A DNA stretch of 64,000 bases, taken from Bin5 sp965200685 (GTDB lineage Bacteria > Chloroflexota > Anaerolineae > Caldilineales > Caldilineaceae). Shown here in pieces: positions 1 to 7,664 of the stretch; the stretch's first letter is position 1, and each line of letters begins with the position of its first letter. A model generated the notes under the pieces. It was not told where the DNA came from. It saw nothing but the letters and a program-made list of their open reading frames with translations, and made no database searches. Location: contig OZ241379.1 in the NCBI GenBank assembly GCA_965200685.1, forward strand, positions 4,030,001-4,094,000, read 5' to 3'. Made by a program: the position numbers and the translations under genes.

Positions 1-812
1 AGCCGATTTTGGTCTTTTGGCCCAAGTCGATCACGGTCATGACTGTGATGATGCTGCTCACGATTGTCTTTGTCATCCTGTTCTATAAAGAGCTAAAGCT
101 TTCGACCTTTGACCCAACGCTGGCGGCCGCGCTGGGATTTCACCCGGCCTTGCTACATTACGGCCTGATGGTCATGGTCAGCCTAGTGGCGGTTGGCGCA
201 TTTGACGCGGTTGGCTCAATTTTAGTCGTTGCCTTTTTTATCATTCCGCCAGCCGCAGCCTATCTACTGACCGACCGCCTACCCCTGCTGCTGGTATACA
301 GTTCAGCCATCGGCGCGGCCGGGGCCTACTTAGGGTACGACCTGGCCCGAGGCAACTTCCTGGGCCTGATTCAGGTCAGCGACATCCTCCGCGGGTTGAA
401 CGATCTCTTTGGCCTGGATCTATTGGAGAAATGGGACTCGTCTATCTCTGCTTCTATGGTGCTGATGATCTTTTTCTTCTTCCTAGTCTCTTGGATCTTT
501 TCACCCAAGTACGGTCTGGTCTCCACAATGATGCGGCGCAGTAACCAGCGTCGTAGCTTTGAACATCAAGTCGTCCTCGGCCATATCCATCACCACCAGG
601 GCCGCGTTACAGAAAGCGATGAAGTCACTGCCTCAACGCTACATTGTCATTTTCACTGGGCCCCGGCCAAAATGCAGCGAGTCCTGCGTCAGCTACAAGC
701 ACTCAACCTAGTACAGATAGAGGCTGATCTGGTTGCCCTTACCTCTCAAGGCGAAACGCACGTGCGGACATTTCGGCAAACGCAATTATCGAATGAAACG
801 GTTGACAAGTGA
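1..812 (+). CDS. Metal ABC transporter permease with C-terminal DtxR-like domain (5' partial)
   Basis: The reading frame is open to the window edge, so the N-terminus is missing. The visible part has several hydrophobic segments (about residues 8-25, 45-75, 80-100, 145-165) typical of the ABC-3 (ZnuB/MntB/TroC) family of Zn/Mn/Fe importer permeases; the stretch GAFDAVGSILVVAFFIIPPAAA is the conserved core of that family. After the last membrane segment comes a basic linker and about 75 soluble residues (FEHQVVLGHIHHHQG to the end) that look like the winged helix of DtxR/MntR iron or manganese repressors. Such permease-DtxR fusions are known in MntB-like proteins; the domain may sense or signal metal status. 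It overlaps the next gene by four bases (GTGA). The cognate ATPase and binding protein would lie to the left, outside the window. Confidence 0.85.
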   Translation, partial: PILVFWPKSITVMTVMMLLTIVFVILFYKELKLSTFDPTLAAALGFHPALLHYGLMVMVSLVAVGAFDAVGSILVVAFFIIPPAAAYLLTDRLPLLLVYSSAIGAAGAYLGYDLARGNFLGLIQVSDILRGLNDLFGLDLLEKWDSSISASMVLMIFFFFLVSWIFSPKYGLVSTMMRRSNQRRSFEHQVVLGHIHHHQGRVTESDEVTASTLHCHFHWAPAKMQRVLRQLQALNLVQIEADLVALTSQGETHVRTFRQTQLSNETVDK

Positions 813-2056
813 ACACCAGTGGTTCAGGGCCACAGCGTATTGGAAATGAGAAAGTGAATCGCCATCAAACCGCTCTCGGCCTGCTCGGCTATCTTTTCAT
901 TGGCACGGCTGCTGTCCTCATCCCGTCGGTGATGCCCTTTATCACTGAGGAATATATGGCCACGGGCCTGTCATTGGCGGCTATCGGGTTGATCTTCCCA
1001 GCCCGATCTGCGGGTGGGATTCTAGGCAACCTACTGGCCGGCGTCGGCTCGGACCGTTACGGCCGCAACACACTGGTCTGGATATCGGCTCTGGCATTAG
1101 CGGCTTCATTGGCCTTAACAGCTGCTGCTCAGTTGTGGCTGCTATTCGTTGTCGGTTTTGTGCTGATCAGCACAGCCCAAGCGTTCCTCACGACCGCTAT
1201 CAATGCGCTGATTGCCGATGCCAACCGGGCCGCCCGTGCCCGTGCCTTGAACGTATTACATGGGGTGTACGGCGTGGGCGCGACGATTTCACCTTTGGTC
1301 ATCGGCCTTACCCTTGAGTGGGGCCTGCCTTGGCGCTGGGCCCTGGCCGCAACCGGGCTGATCTGGCTGATCTATGGAGGGGGTACGTTCCTGCTCCAGG
1401 GGCCAGTTAGCCACAGGTCACAAGCCACAGGCTATCATACGGATGAGCAGGCTGCGGAGGGGGGGAAAAAGCGAGGGCTGGATTGGAGCATGTTGCGGAA
1501 CACCGGCTTTCTGGGCCTCTTTCTGGTCGCCTTCATCTACAACGGCGTCGCCTATAGTCTGCTGGGCTGGATCGCCCTCTTTATGCAGGAGTCTGCTGGT
1601 CTTTCCACATTTTTCTCCGTCTCAACGATTGCCATCTTTTACGTGGCCCTGACCGCCGGGCGTTTTGTTTGCGCCGCATTTGCTGAACGCTTAGGCTACG
1701 CCGTGACGCTGCTGATCCTAGCAGTGGGCATTACCCTCACCTATCCGCTAGTAGTGTTCAGCACGGAGCCAACGCTCGTGATGGTCGGTGTGTTCCTTAC
1801 GGGGCTGAGTCTGTCCGGCCTCTTTCCCACCGCGCTAGCCTACGGATCCCGGCTCTATCCGGCCCAGACCGGCACGGTTAGCGGAACGCTCAATGCAGCA
1901 CTGACGACAGGTGCGATGCTTCCGCCTCTGTGGACCGGGGTCTTCGCGGACCTCTGGAGCTTTCAGGTCGCCCTAGGGGTCAACTATTGGCTGGTTTTGC
2001 TGCTGCTCGCTGTCTGTCTGTTCTTGGGCCGGAAAGCGAACGACAGTGGCCAATGA
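809..2056 (+). CDS. Major facilitator superfamily transporter
   Basis: A 415-residue protein with about 12 hydrophobic segments and the MFS motif A between TM2 and TM3 (GVGSDRYGRNT), so a proton- or solute-coupled transporter of the inner membrane; the substrate cannot be read from sequence. It begins at a GTG overlapping the stop of the metal permease, suggesting co-translation. The central cytoplasmic loop (about residues 195-225) contains an unusual stretch, SHRSQATGYHTDEQAAEGGKK. It is encoded by DNA with GCCACAGG repeats (1402-1432) that resemble the CAGTGGCC-type intergenic repeats elsewhere in the window. An in-frame insertion of such a repeat into a tolerant loop is plausible. Confidence 0.85.
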   Translation: MNTSGSGPQRIGNEKVNRHQTALGLLGYLFIGTAAVLIPSVMPFITEEYMATGLSLAAIGLIFPARSAGGILGNLLAGVGSDRYGRNTLVWISALALAASLALTAAAQLWLLFVVGFVLISTAQAFLTTAINALIADANRAARARALNVLHGVYGVGATISPLVIGLTLEWGLPWRWALAATGLIWLIYGGGTFLLQGPVSHRSQATGYHTDEQAAEGGKKRGLDWSMLRNTGFLGLFLVAFIYNGVAYSLLGWIALFMQESAGLSTFFSVSTIAIFYVALTAGRFVCAAFAERLGYAVTLLILAVGITLTYPLVVFSTEPTLVMVGVFLTGLSLSGLFPTALAYGSRLYPAQTGTVSGTLNAALTTGAMLPPLWTGVFADLWSFQVALGVNYWLVLLLLAVCLFLGRKANDSGQ

Positions 2057-2080
2057 CTGTCAGTACTGAAGCATAGGCCA

Positions 2081-3151
2081 CTACATCTTCTGCTCAAAGG
2101 CGGCGATCTCCTCAGCCCCGTCAAGGACACCAATTTCCATATGAAATGTCCGCACTTCGCCGGGCTGTATGTAGGGCAGATAGCCATGCTTGCGGTTCCA
2201 GGCCCGGCCCAGCATACTAACATTGCCCGGTTCAATGCCGGTAACGTATGTACCCCGGTGGAAATGCTGCCAATGGTTGACTAGGGGGATTTCAGTGATG
2301 GGAAACTTCCAGTAAAGGCCTAGGCTGAGGGCATCGTTGATCAGCCCGACATGCACATTTCCGGCCGCGTCGGCGATAGGCCAATGGACAAACACATTGT
2401 CATAGGCTTCAGGCTGGGGCGGCTGGGCTACAGCGTATATATCCGGGCCGACCTCCCGATCTTCCAGCCATTCGGTGGTCTTTTCAGTGTTAAGCAGCAG
2501 CCGGGTCCCTCCATCCAACAGTGGAAAGCCGGGATTCGTGTGGTAGACGAACATCAATGGCGATGGGTCAACGCTGAGGTTTTCAATACGGTCAAAGATG
2601 CGAATGGACTTCTCCCCCAGCACAGTGGATATCTCCCGGGTCAGTTCCAGATTTGTACCGAAGACCACCGCCTCGCGCATCTTGCCCCGAATACGCACGA
2701 CGTACTGGTCGCCTTCCCAAGCAGCGTCGGCCACTACATTTTTGGCCGGCAGATAGGCTAGGCGTCCGTGGAGTCCCATCTCCTCATTTTCTTCCTCGGG
2801 GTCCACCTCCGGATGGCCGGTGAATGTCAGGCCACAGCTTACGACTAGGCCGCCGAAGAAGCCTCGCAGCCAGCCGTTGCCCTGCGGTTCATAGAAGGCA
2901 GGGCCGACATCGCCGGTGCTGCTACGAAAACAAAGGGACATGCCTTTGTAGTGGGCAGAAGCGATATCCAAGGCCCGTCCCGGCAGCACGGAAAAGCAGA
3001 GACCCGAGGCATTGAAGACTTCAATCAAGTCCGCACCCCGTTCATTGCCTTCCACCAGCTCGGCTTTTCGTACACCAGCCAGTTGGGACATATCCCCGAC
3101 CCGGTCCAGCAGTTCACTTCGTTCGTACTTGCGCCCAAAAAGAGTTGTCAT
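2081..3151 (-). CDS. DUF4432 family aldose-1-epimerase-like protein
   Basis: A 356-residue soluble protein of the DUF4432 family, which shares the beta-sandwich fold of galactose mutarotase. Family-typical segments are LPGRALDIASAHYKG near residue 58, the GLTFTGHP segment near residue 110, HGRLAYLPA near 128, and MFVYHTNPGFPLLDGG near 200. Members are thought to bind or epimerise free sugars or sugar-like ligands; the precise substrate is unknown. It is convergent with the MFS gene (24 bp between stops) and transcribed alone. A GAAAGGAA run about 6-13 bases upstream of the ATG can serve as ribosome binding site. There is no signal peptide, so it is cytoplasmic. Confidence 0.85.
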   Translation of the reverse strand: MTTLFGRKYERSELLDRVGDMSQLAGVRKAELVEGNERGADLIEVFNASGLCFSVLPGRALDIASAHYKGMSLCFRSSTGDVGPAFYEPQGNGWLRGFFGGLVVSCGLTFTGHPEVDPEEENEEMGLHGRLAYLPAKNVVADAAWEGDQYVVRIRGKMREAVVFGTNLELTREISTVLGEKSIRIFDRIENLSVDPSPLMFVYHTNPGFPLLDGGTRLLLNTEKTTEWLEDREVGPDIYAVAQPPQPEAYDNVFVHWPIADAAGNVHVGLINDALSLGLYWKFPITEIPLVNHWQHFHRGTYVTGIEPGNVSMLGRAWNRKHGYLPYIQPGEVRTFHMEIGVLDGAEEIAAFEQKM

Positions 3152-3284
3152 CGTCTATTCCTTTCTTAACGACAGTTTTTAGTCATTTGTCTATGCGCCG
3201 AAACGAAAAATCGGGGGTAGAATGATCGGATTCGACGGTCAACCTTAGCACAGAGTGAAAAGATGGGCAAGGCTTTTTTGGATT

Positions 3285-3313
3285 TTGACATATCCTAGGT
3301 CCTCGTGTATACT
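3285..3313 (+). promoter_or_regulatory. Sigma-70-type promoter of the cysH leader
   Basis: A consensus TTGACA at 3285-3290 is separated by exactly 17 bp from TATACT at 3308-3313. Transcription would start near 3320, about 490 bases before the cysH start, so the gene would carry an unusually long 5' leader. Confidence 0.7.
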
Positions 3314-3319
3314 GTTTTT

Positions 3320-3810
3320 ACCCTCAGAAAAGCTGAGGCAAAGCAAGGTGAGCTGTTGTCGCCTTGTAGCCCGGCGGCACTTCATGAAATTTGCCGGGGC
3401 TTTGTTTATCCGTTTGTTTGCTACACCACGCTAAAGGCCAGGTAGCAAATTCGCAAGCATCTGCAGGAGTACAAGGAAATGCGAATCCAAACGTATCAAT
3501 CAGCACATCCGCTTCAATCGTTTGCCGGAACCTTCCATAGTATCCACAACATCGTCCCCATCTCTCCTCGCTGCTTGTGTACCACCTGTACCCCTTGTTG
3601 TTGCCTCTGTTGTTGTTAAATCCTGCTTTCTTTTTCTTACACCAATAGAATGACCCGCCACCACAGTGCTGTGTATATGCGTCTACTGTAGACGCTCGCT
3701 TTGGGTGGCCGGATCCAACGAAATCATAACACCAGTGGGCCTGTAATTGTCGCGGCGGAATGCAATCATTCTCTCCGCCGACCACTGGTATTAGACAGGG
3801 GAACTGAACT
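3320..3810 (+). promoter_or_regulatory. Long structured 5' leader of cysH
   Basis: No convincing gene fills these 490 bases. Close to the predicted transcript start there are three successive hairpins: CCTCAG/CTGAGG (3322-3338), CAAGG/CCTTG (3344-3366), and AGCCCGGC/GCCGGGGCT (3368-3401), the last followed by TTTG and so attenuator-like. A fourth hairpin, TTTGCTAC/GTAGCAAA (3417-3449), recurs with 29 of 33 identical bases at 3841-3873 inside the N-terminal codons of cysH. A 16-codon open frame (3384-3434) starts in the third hairpin loop and ends in the fourth; its last residues LFATPR also occur near the CysH N-terminus because they are encoded by the repeat. I could not match this leader to SAM, cobalamin or T-box consensus sequences. 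Sulfur-responsive attenuation is an inference. Confidence 0.4.
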
Positions 3811-4572
3811 GTGACCGCACCTGAGCAGGAAAGCAGTCTGTTTGCTACACCACGCCAAAGTCTGGGTAGCAAAAACACATCTGACAGTTGGCAACAAAAC
3901 AGCCATCTGGAATACCTATCGGCAGAAGAGATTCTACACTGGTCGCTGGAAAACTTCGGCGAGGGCCTTTCTATTGGCACGGCCTTCGGTACCAGCGGTA
4001 TGGTACTGATCGACATGGCTGTGCGTATCAACCCGGATATTGATATCTTCTATGTAGACACCGGCTACTTTTTCCCGGAAACCCTGGCCCTGATTGGTCG
4101 GGCACAACACCACTACAACCGGCCCTTCCGCCAGGTGACGTCAGACCTGAGCGTCGTCGAGCAGGGTCAGATCTACGGGCCGACCCTCTATCGTGACAAC
4201 TCGGACAAGTGCTGTCATATCCGTAAAGTCACCCCTATGGAAAAGGCTCTACAGAACAGCATTGCTTGGATGTCCGCCTTACGACGGGATCAGGCACCGA
4301 CCCGGGCCAATACACCGGTGGTACGTTGGACTGAAAAATATGGCGTTGTGAAGGTGGCTCCGCTGGTCCATTGGAGCGAAGAGGATGTCTGGGCGTACAT
4401 TCGTCAGCACGATGTCCCTTATAACGACCTCCATGACCAGAACTATCCCAGCATCGGTTGCTGGCCCTGCACCCGCTCTGTCCAGCCCGGCGATGACCTG
4501 CGGGCCGGACGTTGGGCAGGGATGGCCAAGAGCGAGTGCGGTCTTCATTGGGCGCAGGGGCAGGCGATTTGA
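3811..4572 (+). CDS. cysH: Assimilatory APS/PAPS reductase
   Basis: A 253-residue adenylyl-sulfate reductase that makes sulfite from APS (or PAPS) in cysteine biosynthesis. The PP-loop segment GTAFGTSGMVLIDM (about 56-69) and YVDTGYFFPET (81-91) bind the nucleotide. The paired cysteines CC at 134-135 and CWPC at 217-220 are the four ligands of the [4Fe-4S] cluster found in the APS-type enzyme, and SECGLH (Cys243) is the C-terminal redox-active cysteine. The start is GTG; the first 30 residues are not conserved-looking and contain the repeated hairpin described for the leader, so they may be an acquired extension, but no other good start lies before the conserved LSAEEIL. The gene overlaps the following chelatase by four bases. 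Confidence 0.9.
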   Translation: MTAPEQESSLFATPRQSLGSKNTSDSWQQNSHLEYLSAEEILHWSLENFGEGLSIGTAFGTSGMVLIDMAVRINPDIDIFYVDTGYFFPETLALIGRAQHHYNRPFRQVTSDLSVVEQGQIYGPTLYRDNSDKCCHIRKVTPMEKALQNSIAWMSALRRDQAPTRANTPVVRWTEKYGVVKVAPLVHWSEEDVWAYIRQHDVPYNDLHDQNYPSIGCWPCTRSVQPGDDLRAGRWAGMAKSECGLHWAQGQAI

Positions 4573-5318
4573 ACGCCGTTGTCCTCATCGGCCATGGCAG
4601 TCTGCGTAGCGACAGCGGTCTGTCTATGATTCGGCTGGCTGCTCTCCTACGGAGCAGCCAGATTGCGCCCATCGCCGAGGCAGGATTTCTCAACTACAGT
4701 CGCCCGACCCTAGCCGAAACGGTGGCAAAATGCGTAGGGCTGGGTGCAACGTCCATCACAATACAGCCCTATTTTTTGATCAATGGAGTATATGTACAGG
4801 AGGACCTGCCAAGGGATGTGAGAAAGGTGGCGGAGCAGTTCCCCAACCTGAAGATACGCGTGGTGTCCTGTCTCGGCTTTCACGAGAAGATGGTCGCCAT
4901 CACGCTGGACCGGGTGCGGGCGGTCGACCCGAATGCGGGCAGTTTGTCGGTTAGACTACGCGCAGCCCTTCTGGTGATGGCCCACGGAACGCCCCTAGAA
5001 GAAGCCAATAAGCCGGTTCAACGCATCACTGCCTGTCTACACAAAGCCGCTGGCTATTCTCTCTCCGCCACTGCCTATCTGGATTGCAATATGCCCAGCA
5101 TCCCCGATGCCATTGATTCCCTCAGCGCCCAAGGTGTGCAGAAGATCGTGGCCCTTCCCTATTTTTTGCACCGGGGACGCCATCTACGTGAAGATTTGCC
5201 CGCCCTTCTCACAGCTGCCCGTCAACGATACCCGGACATCACACTCCTAGAAACAGCGCACATCAACTACGATCTGCGCCTAGCCGACATTATCGCCGAA
5301 CGCTTGGCGGAGCCCTAA
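4569..5318 (+). CDS. cbiX: CbiX/SirB-type sirohydrochlorin chelatase
   Basis: A two-domain chelatase of about 249 residues that inserts Fe2+ or Co2+ into sirohydrochlorin. Each half carries the catalytic-histidine motif: IGHGS (His9) in the first and MAHGTP in the second, with further tracts such as YFLINGVYVQEDLP and YFLHRGRHLREDLP that mirror each other and show the internal duplication. I chose TTG at 4569, whose TTGA overlaps the cysH stop, because conserved sequence begins immediately (NAVVLIGHGS); an ATG at 4512 would add 19 unconserved residues. With cysH upstream, siroheme for sulfite reductase is the likely product, although no sulfite reductase gene is in the window. Its stop overlaps the convergent ribokinase gene. 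Confidence 0.85.
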   Translation: MNAVVLIGHGSLRSDSGLSMIRLAALLRSSQIAPIAEAGFLNYSRPTLAETVAKCVGLGATSITIQPYFLINGVYVQEDLPRDVRKVAEQFPNLKIRVVSCLGFHEKMVAITLDRVRAVDPNAGSLSVRLRAALLVMAHGTPLEEANKPVQRITACLHKAAGYSLSATAYLDCNMPSIPDAIDSLSAQGVQKIVALPYFLHRGRHLREDLPALLTAARQRYPDITLLETAHINYDLRLADIIAERLAEP

Positions 5319-6193
5319 AATTTGACTAGCTCCGCACGGGTCGGTATTGATATCGCGGCACCGGGTCTCGTTATACAGATAGCGGCGGCTTTGGATGCCT
5401 GGGCCAGGGCCTCTTTGGCCGCCTGGCCGGCCACTATGCCGGCCAGAAAATAGCCGATGAATGTATCTCCTGCAGCGGTAGTGTCCACAACATCAACAGA
5501 TTCGGCCGGTGTTATGATGCGCTCCTCAGCGTTTGCATAGAGGGAGCCGTCACGGCCGAGGGTGAGCAGGAGCATCGCATGGGGAAAGCGTCTGTTCAGC
5601 GCGTTCACAATGGCTTGCGGGTCCTCTACACCGGTCAAGGCCGCTCCTTCTATCTGGTTGACCACAAACAATGAAACATCATCTAGAGGATAGTCGTATA
5701 CATCTGGCGTCATGGGTGCCGGATTGAAGGCTACAGAAAGCCCCTGATCTGCCGCAGCCCGTAGAATATCGGGTATAGCACTGATTTCATTTTGCAGCAG
5801 CAGCCAATCCCCCGGCCCGAACTGTGTTAGCACCCGGCGGGCATCTGCGGCGGTTATCGCCAGATTGGCCCCACCATACAGCACAATCGCATTCTCACCG
5901 GCGCGGTCCACCTGAATGATGGCATGCCCTGTGGACACATCGCCTACGAGCACATGTTCGACCTGTACGCCTTCCGCGGCCAGTTGCTCCCGTAGCCAGA
6001 TGCCTTCAGGGCCGACCTGCCCGGCATGGAACACGGGCGCGCCAGCCCGGGCCAGGGCTATCGACTGATTCGCGCCTTTGCCCCCCTGAAATTGACGGTA
6101 CTCTGTGCTTGCCAGCGTCTCCCCTGGACGCACAAAGTGGGCCACTTGATAGACATGATCGATATTGAGTGAGCCGAAAACGAGAATAGACAT
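5315..6193 (-). CDS. rbsK: Ribokinase-like PfkB family sugar kinase
   Basis: A 292-residue PfkB family kinase. The N-terminal FGSLNIDHVY, the sugar-binding GGKGANQSIALARAG (residues about 38-52), and the C-terminal signature DTTAAGDTFIGYF with its catalytic Asp place it close to ribokinase, which makes ribose-5-phosphate. It is 292 residues long, usual for RbsK. It stands alone on the minus strand, convergent with the chelatase (the coding regions overlap by four bases) and divergent from the aminotransferase at 6324. No ribose importer is adjacent, so other pentoses or nucleoside-derived ribose are possible substrates. Confidence 0.85.
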   Translation of the reverse strand: MSILVFGSLNIDHVYQVAHFVRPGETLASTEYRQFQGGKGANQSIALARAGAPVFHAGQVGPEGIWLREQLAAEGVQVEHVLVGDVSTGHAIIQVDRAGENAIVLYGGANLAITAADARRVLTQFGPGDWLLLQNEISAIPDILRAAADQGLSVAFNPAPMTPDVYDYPLDDVSLFVVNQIEGAALTGVEDPQAIVNALNRRFPHAMLLLTLGRDGSLYANAEERIITPAESVDVVDTTAAGDTFIGYFLAGIVAGQAAKEALAQASKAAAICITRPGAAISIPTRAELVKF

Positions 6194-6243
6194 AGCGGTA
6201 GTGTAACATGCAACAATGGCAACCGCCTATTCTCATTATCTTG

Positions 6244-6252
6244 TGGTATAAT
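6244..6252 (+). promoter_or_regulatory. Extended -10 promoter for the aminotransferase operon
   Basis: TGG TATAAT (6244-6252) is a perfect -10 hexamer with the extended TGn motif, about 72 bp before the ATG at 6324; I see no good -35 element, as expected for an extended -10 promoter. Confidence 0.5.
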
Positions 6253-6323
6253 TCATAAACGGCCATGAACCACAGGTCACTGGGATTGCCGCCAGTGTTC
6301 TTCATACACGAGAGGTATAGCCA

Positions 6324-7532
6324 ATGTTCGAAACCATCAACCCCGCGCCGCCGGATGCAATTCTGGGGTTATCAGAAGCGTTTCAGAAGGATCCAAATCC
6401 ACAGAAGATCAATCTGGGTGTGGGTGTTTACAAAGATGAGAACGGACAGACGCCTGTTCTCTCTTGTGTGAAGGAAGCGGAGCAGCGTCTGCTGCAGGCC
6501 GAGGCGAGCAAAAGCTATCTGCCTATTGATGGGCTGGAGGCATACACAGCTCTCTCCCAGCAGCTCATTTTCGGCAGGGGACATGAAATCGTCCGCGACG
6601 GACGGGCGGCCACAGTCCAAACACCCGGCGGCACCGGCGCGCTGCGGGTGGCTGGGGATTTTGTGCGGCGGATGTTCCCCCAGGCGACTGTCTGGTTGAG
6701 CGATCCGACTTGGCCGAATCATCCCAATGTGTTCGGCAGTGCCGGCCTGCCAGTGGCCTCCTATCCATACTTTAAGGCGACGCGCAATAGCGTGGATTTC
6801 GATGGCATGCTGGCTGTGCTGGAACACATCCCCGGTGGGGATGTGCTGCTCATACACGGCTGCTGCCACAATCCCACAGGGGCCGATCTCTCCCAAGAAC
6901 AATGGCAGCAAGTCGCTTCCATGTGCGCGCAGCGGGGCATCTTGCCACTGTTGGATTTAGCCTACCAAGGCTTCGGTGATGGATTGCATGAGGATGCAGG
7001 CGGCGTGCGGGTTGTTGCGGCTCACTGCCGAGAGTTCCTAGTGGCCAGCTCCTACTCCAAGAATTTCGGCCTGTATAACGAACGGATAGGGGCCCTGACA
7101 CTTGTGGCCGCTGACACAGCCACGGCTGCCACAGCCCGCAGCCATCTGAAGATCTGCATCCGCACAAACTACTCGAATCCACCAGCCCACGGTGGTCAGA
7201 TTGTGGCCACGATCCTAGGGGATGCGAACCTGCGCCATCAATGGGCAGCCGAACTGGCGACAATGTGCAACCGTATCAACGCCATGCGTCATCTGTTCGT
7301 CAAGACGCTGAACGAGCAGAGGGTGGAGCGCGACTTCTCGTTCATGGCCCATCAGCGAGGGATGTTCAGCTACAGCGGCCTGACAGCGGCCCAGGTGCAG
7401 GCTCTGCGAGAGCAATACGCAGTATATATCATCGACTCCGGGCGCATCAATGTAGCGGGGATGACAACAGCCAATATGGACTATCTATGCACTGCCATTG
7501 CTGAGGTTTTGCGATCAGGGAAACATGGCTGA
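6324..7532 (+). CDS. Aromatic amino acid / aspartate aminotransferase (class I PLP)
   Basis: A 402-residue fold-type I aminotransferase of the TyrB/AspC (Ia) subgroup. NLGVGVYKDENG (30-41), the CHNPTG segment (181-186, Asn183 near the cofactor) and ASSYSKNFGLYNERIGA with the PLP lysine at about Lys246 are diagnostic. It transfers amino groups between aspartate or aromatic amino acids and 2-oxoglutarate. Preceded by AGAGGT at a suitable distance from ATG. A second, different aminotransferase follows after 132 bp. No substrate-specific context is visible; tyrosine/phenylalanine or aspartate use are equally possible. Confidence 0.88.
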   Translation: MFETINPAPPDAILGLSEAFQKDPNPQKINLGVGVYKDENGQTPVLSCVKEAEQRLLQAEASKSYLPIDGLEAYTALSQQLIFGRGHEIVRDGRAATVQTPGGTGALRVAGDFVRRMFPQATVWLSDPTWPNHPNVFGSAGLPVASYPYFKATRNSVDFDGMLAVLEHIPGGDVLLIHGCCHNPTGADLSQEQWQQVASMCAQRGILPLLDLAYQGFGDGLHEDAGGVRVVAAHCREFLVASSYSKNFGLYNERIGALTLVAADTATAATARSHLKICIRTNYSNPPAHGGQIVATILGDANLRHQWAAELATMCNRINAMRHLFVKTLNEQRVERDFSFMAHQRGMFSYSGLTAAQVQALREQYAVYIIDSGRINVAGMTTANMDYLCTAIAEVLRSGKHG

Positions 7533-7600
7533 TTTCTGTCAATCTTGTAAAGCCCAATCAAAATTGAAATGATCTAGTTTTTCGTTGTCAATTCCCAGTG

Positions 7601-7647
7601 ACTGCAGTTACGAAACACTAGAACCGAACAACCAGAAACTGCAGTTA
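7601..7647. repeat. Direct repeat ACTGCAGTTA in an intergenic spacer
   Basis: ACTGCAGTTA occurs at 7601-7610 and 7638-7647, in the 132-bp spacer between two aminotransferase genes. The same ACTGCAGT-type words occur in other spacers of this window beside CAGTGGCC-type palindromes (12.1 kb, 31.85 kb, 46.1 kb), so this looks like a member of a dispersed intergenic repeat family. Confidence 0.5.
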
Positions 7648-7664
7648 TAAACAGGTGAACACTG

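Noticed and set aside
3320..3810. SAM, cobalamin or T-box riboswitch in the cysH leader
   Set aside because: I could not find the conserved core words of these classes; only hairpins and an attenuator-like stem are visible.
3324..4031. 235-codon minus-strand open frame over the cysH leader and start
   Set aside because: It runs antisense through the cysH N-terminus, has no recognisable domain and an unusual Cys/Lys/Asn-rich composition; the cysH frame is clearly real.
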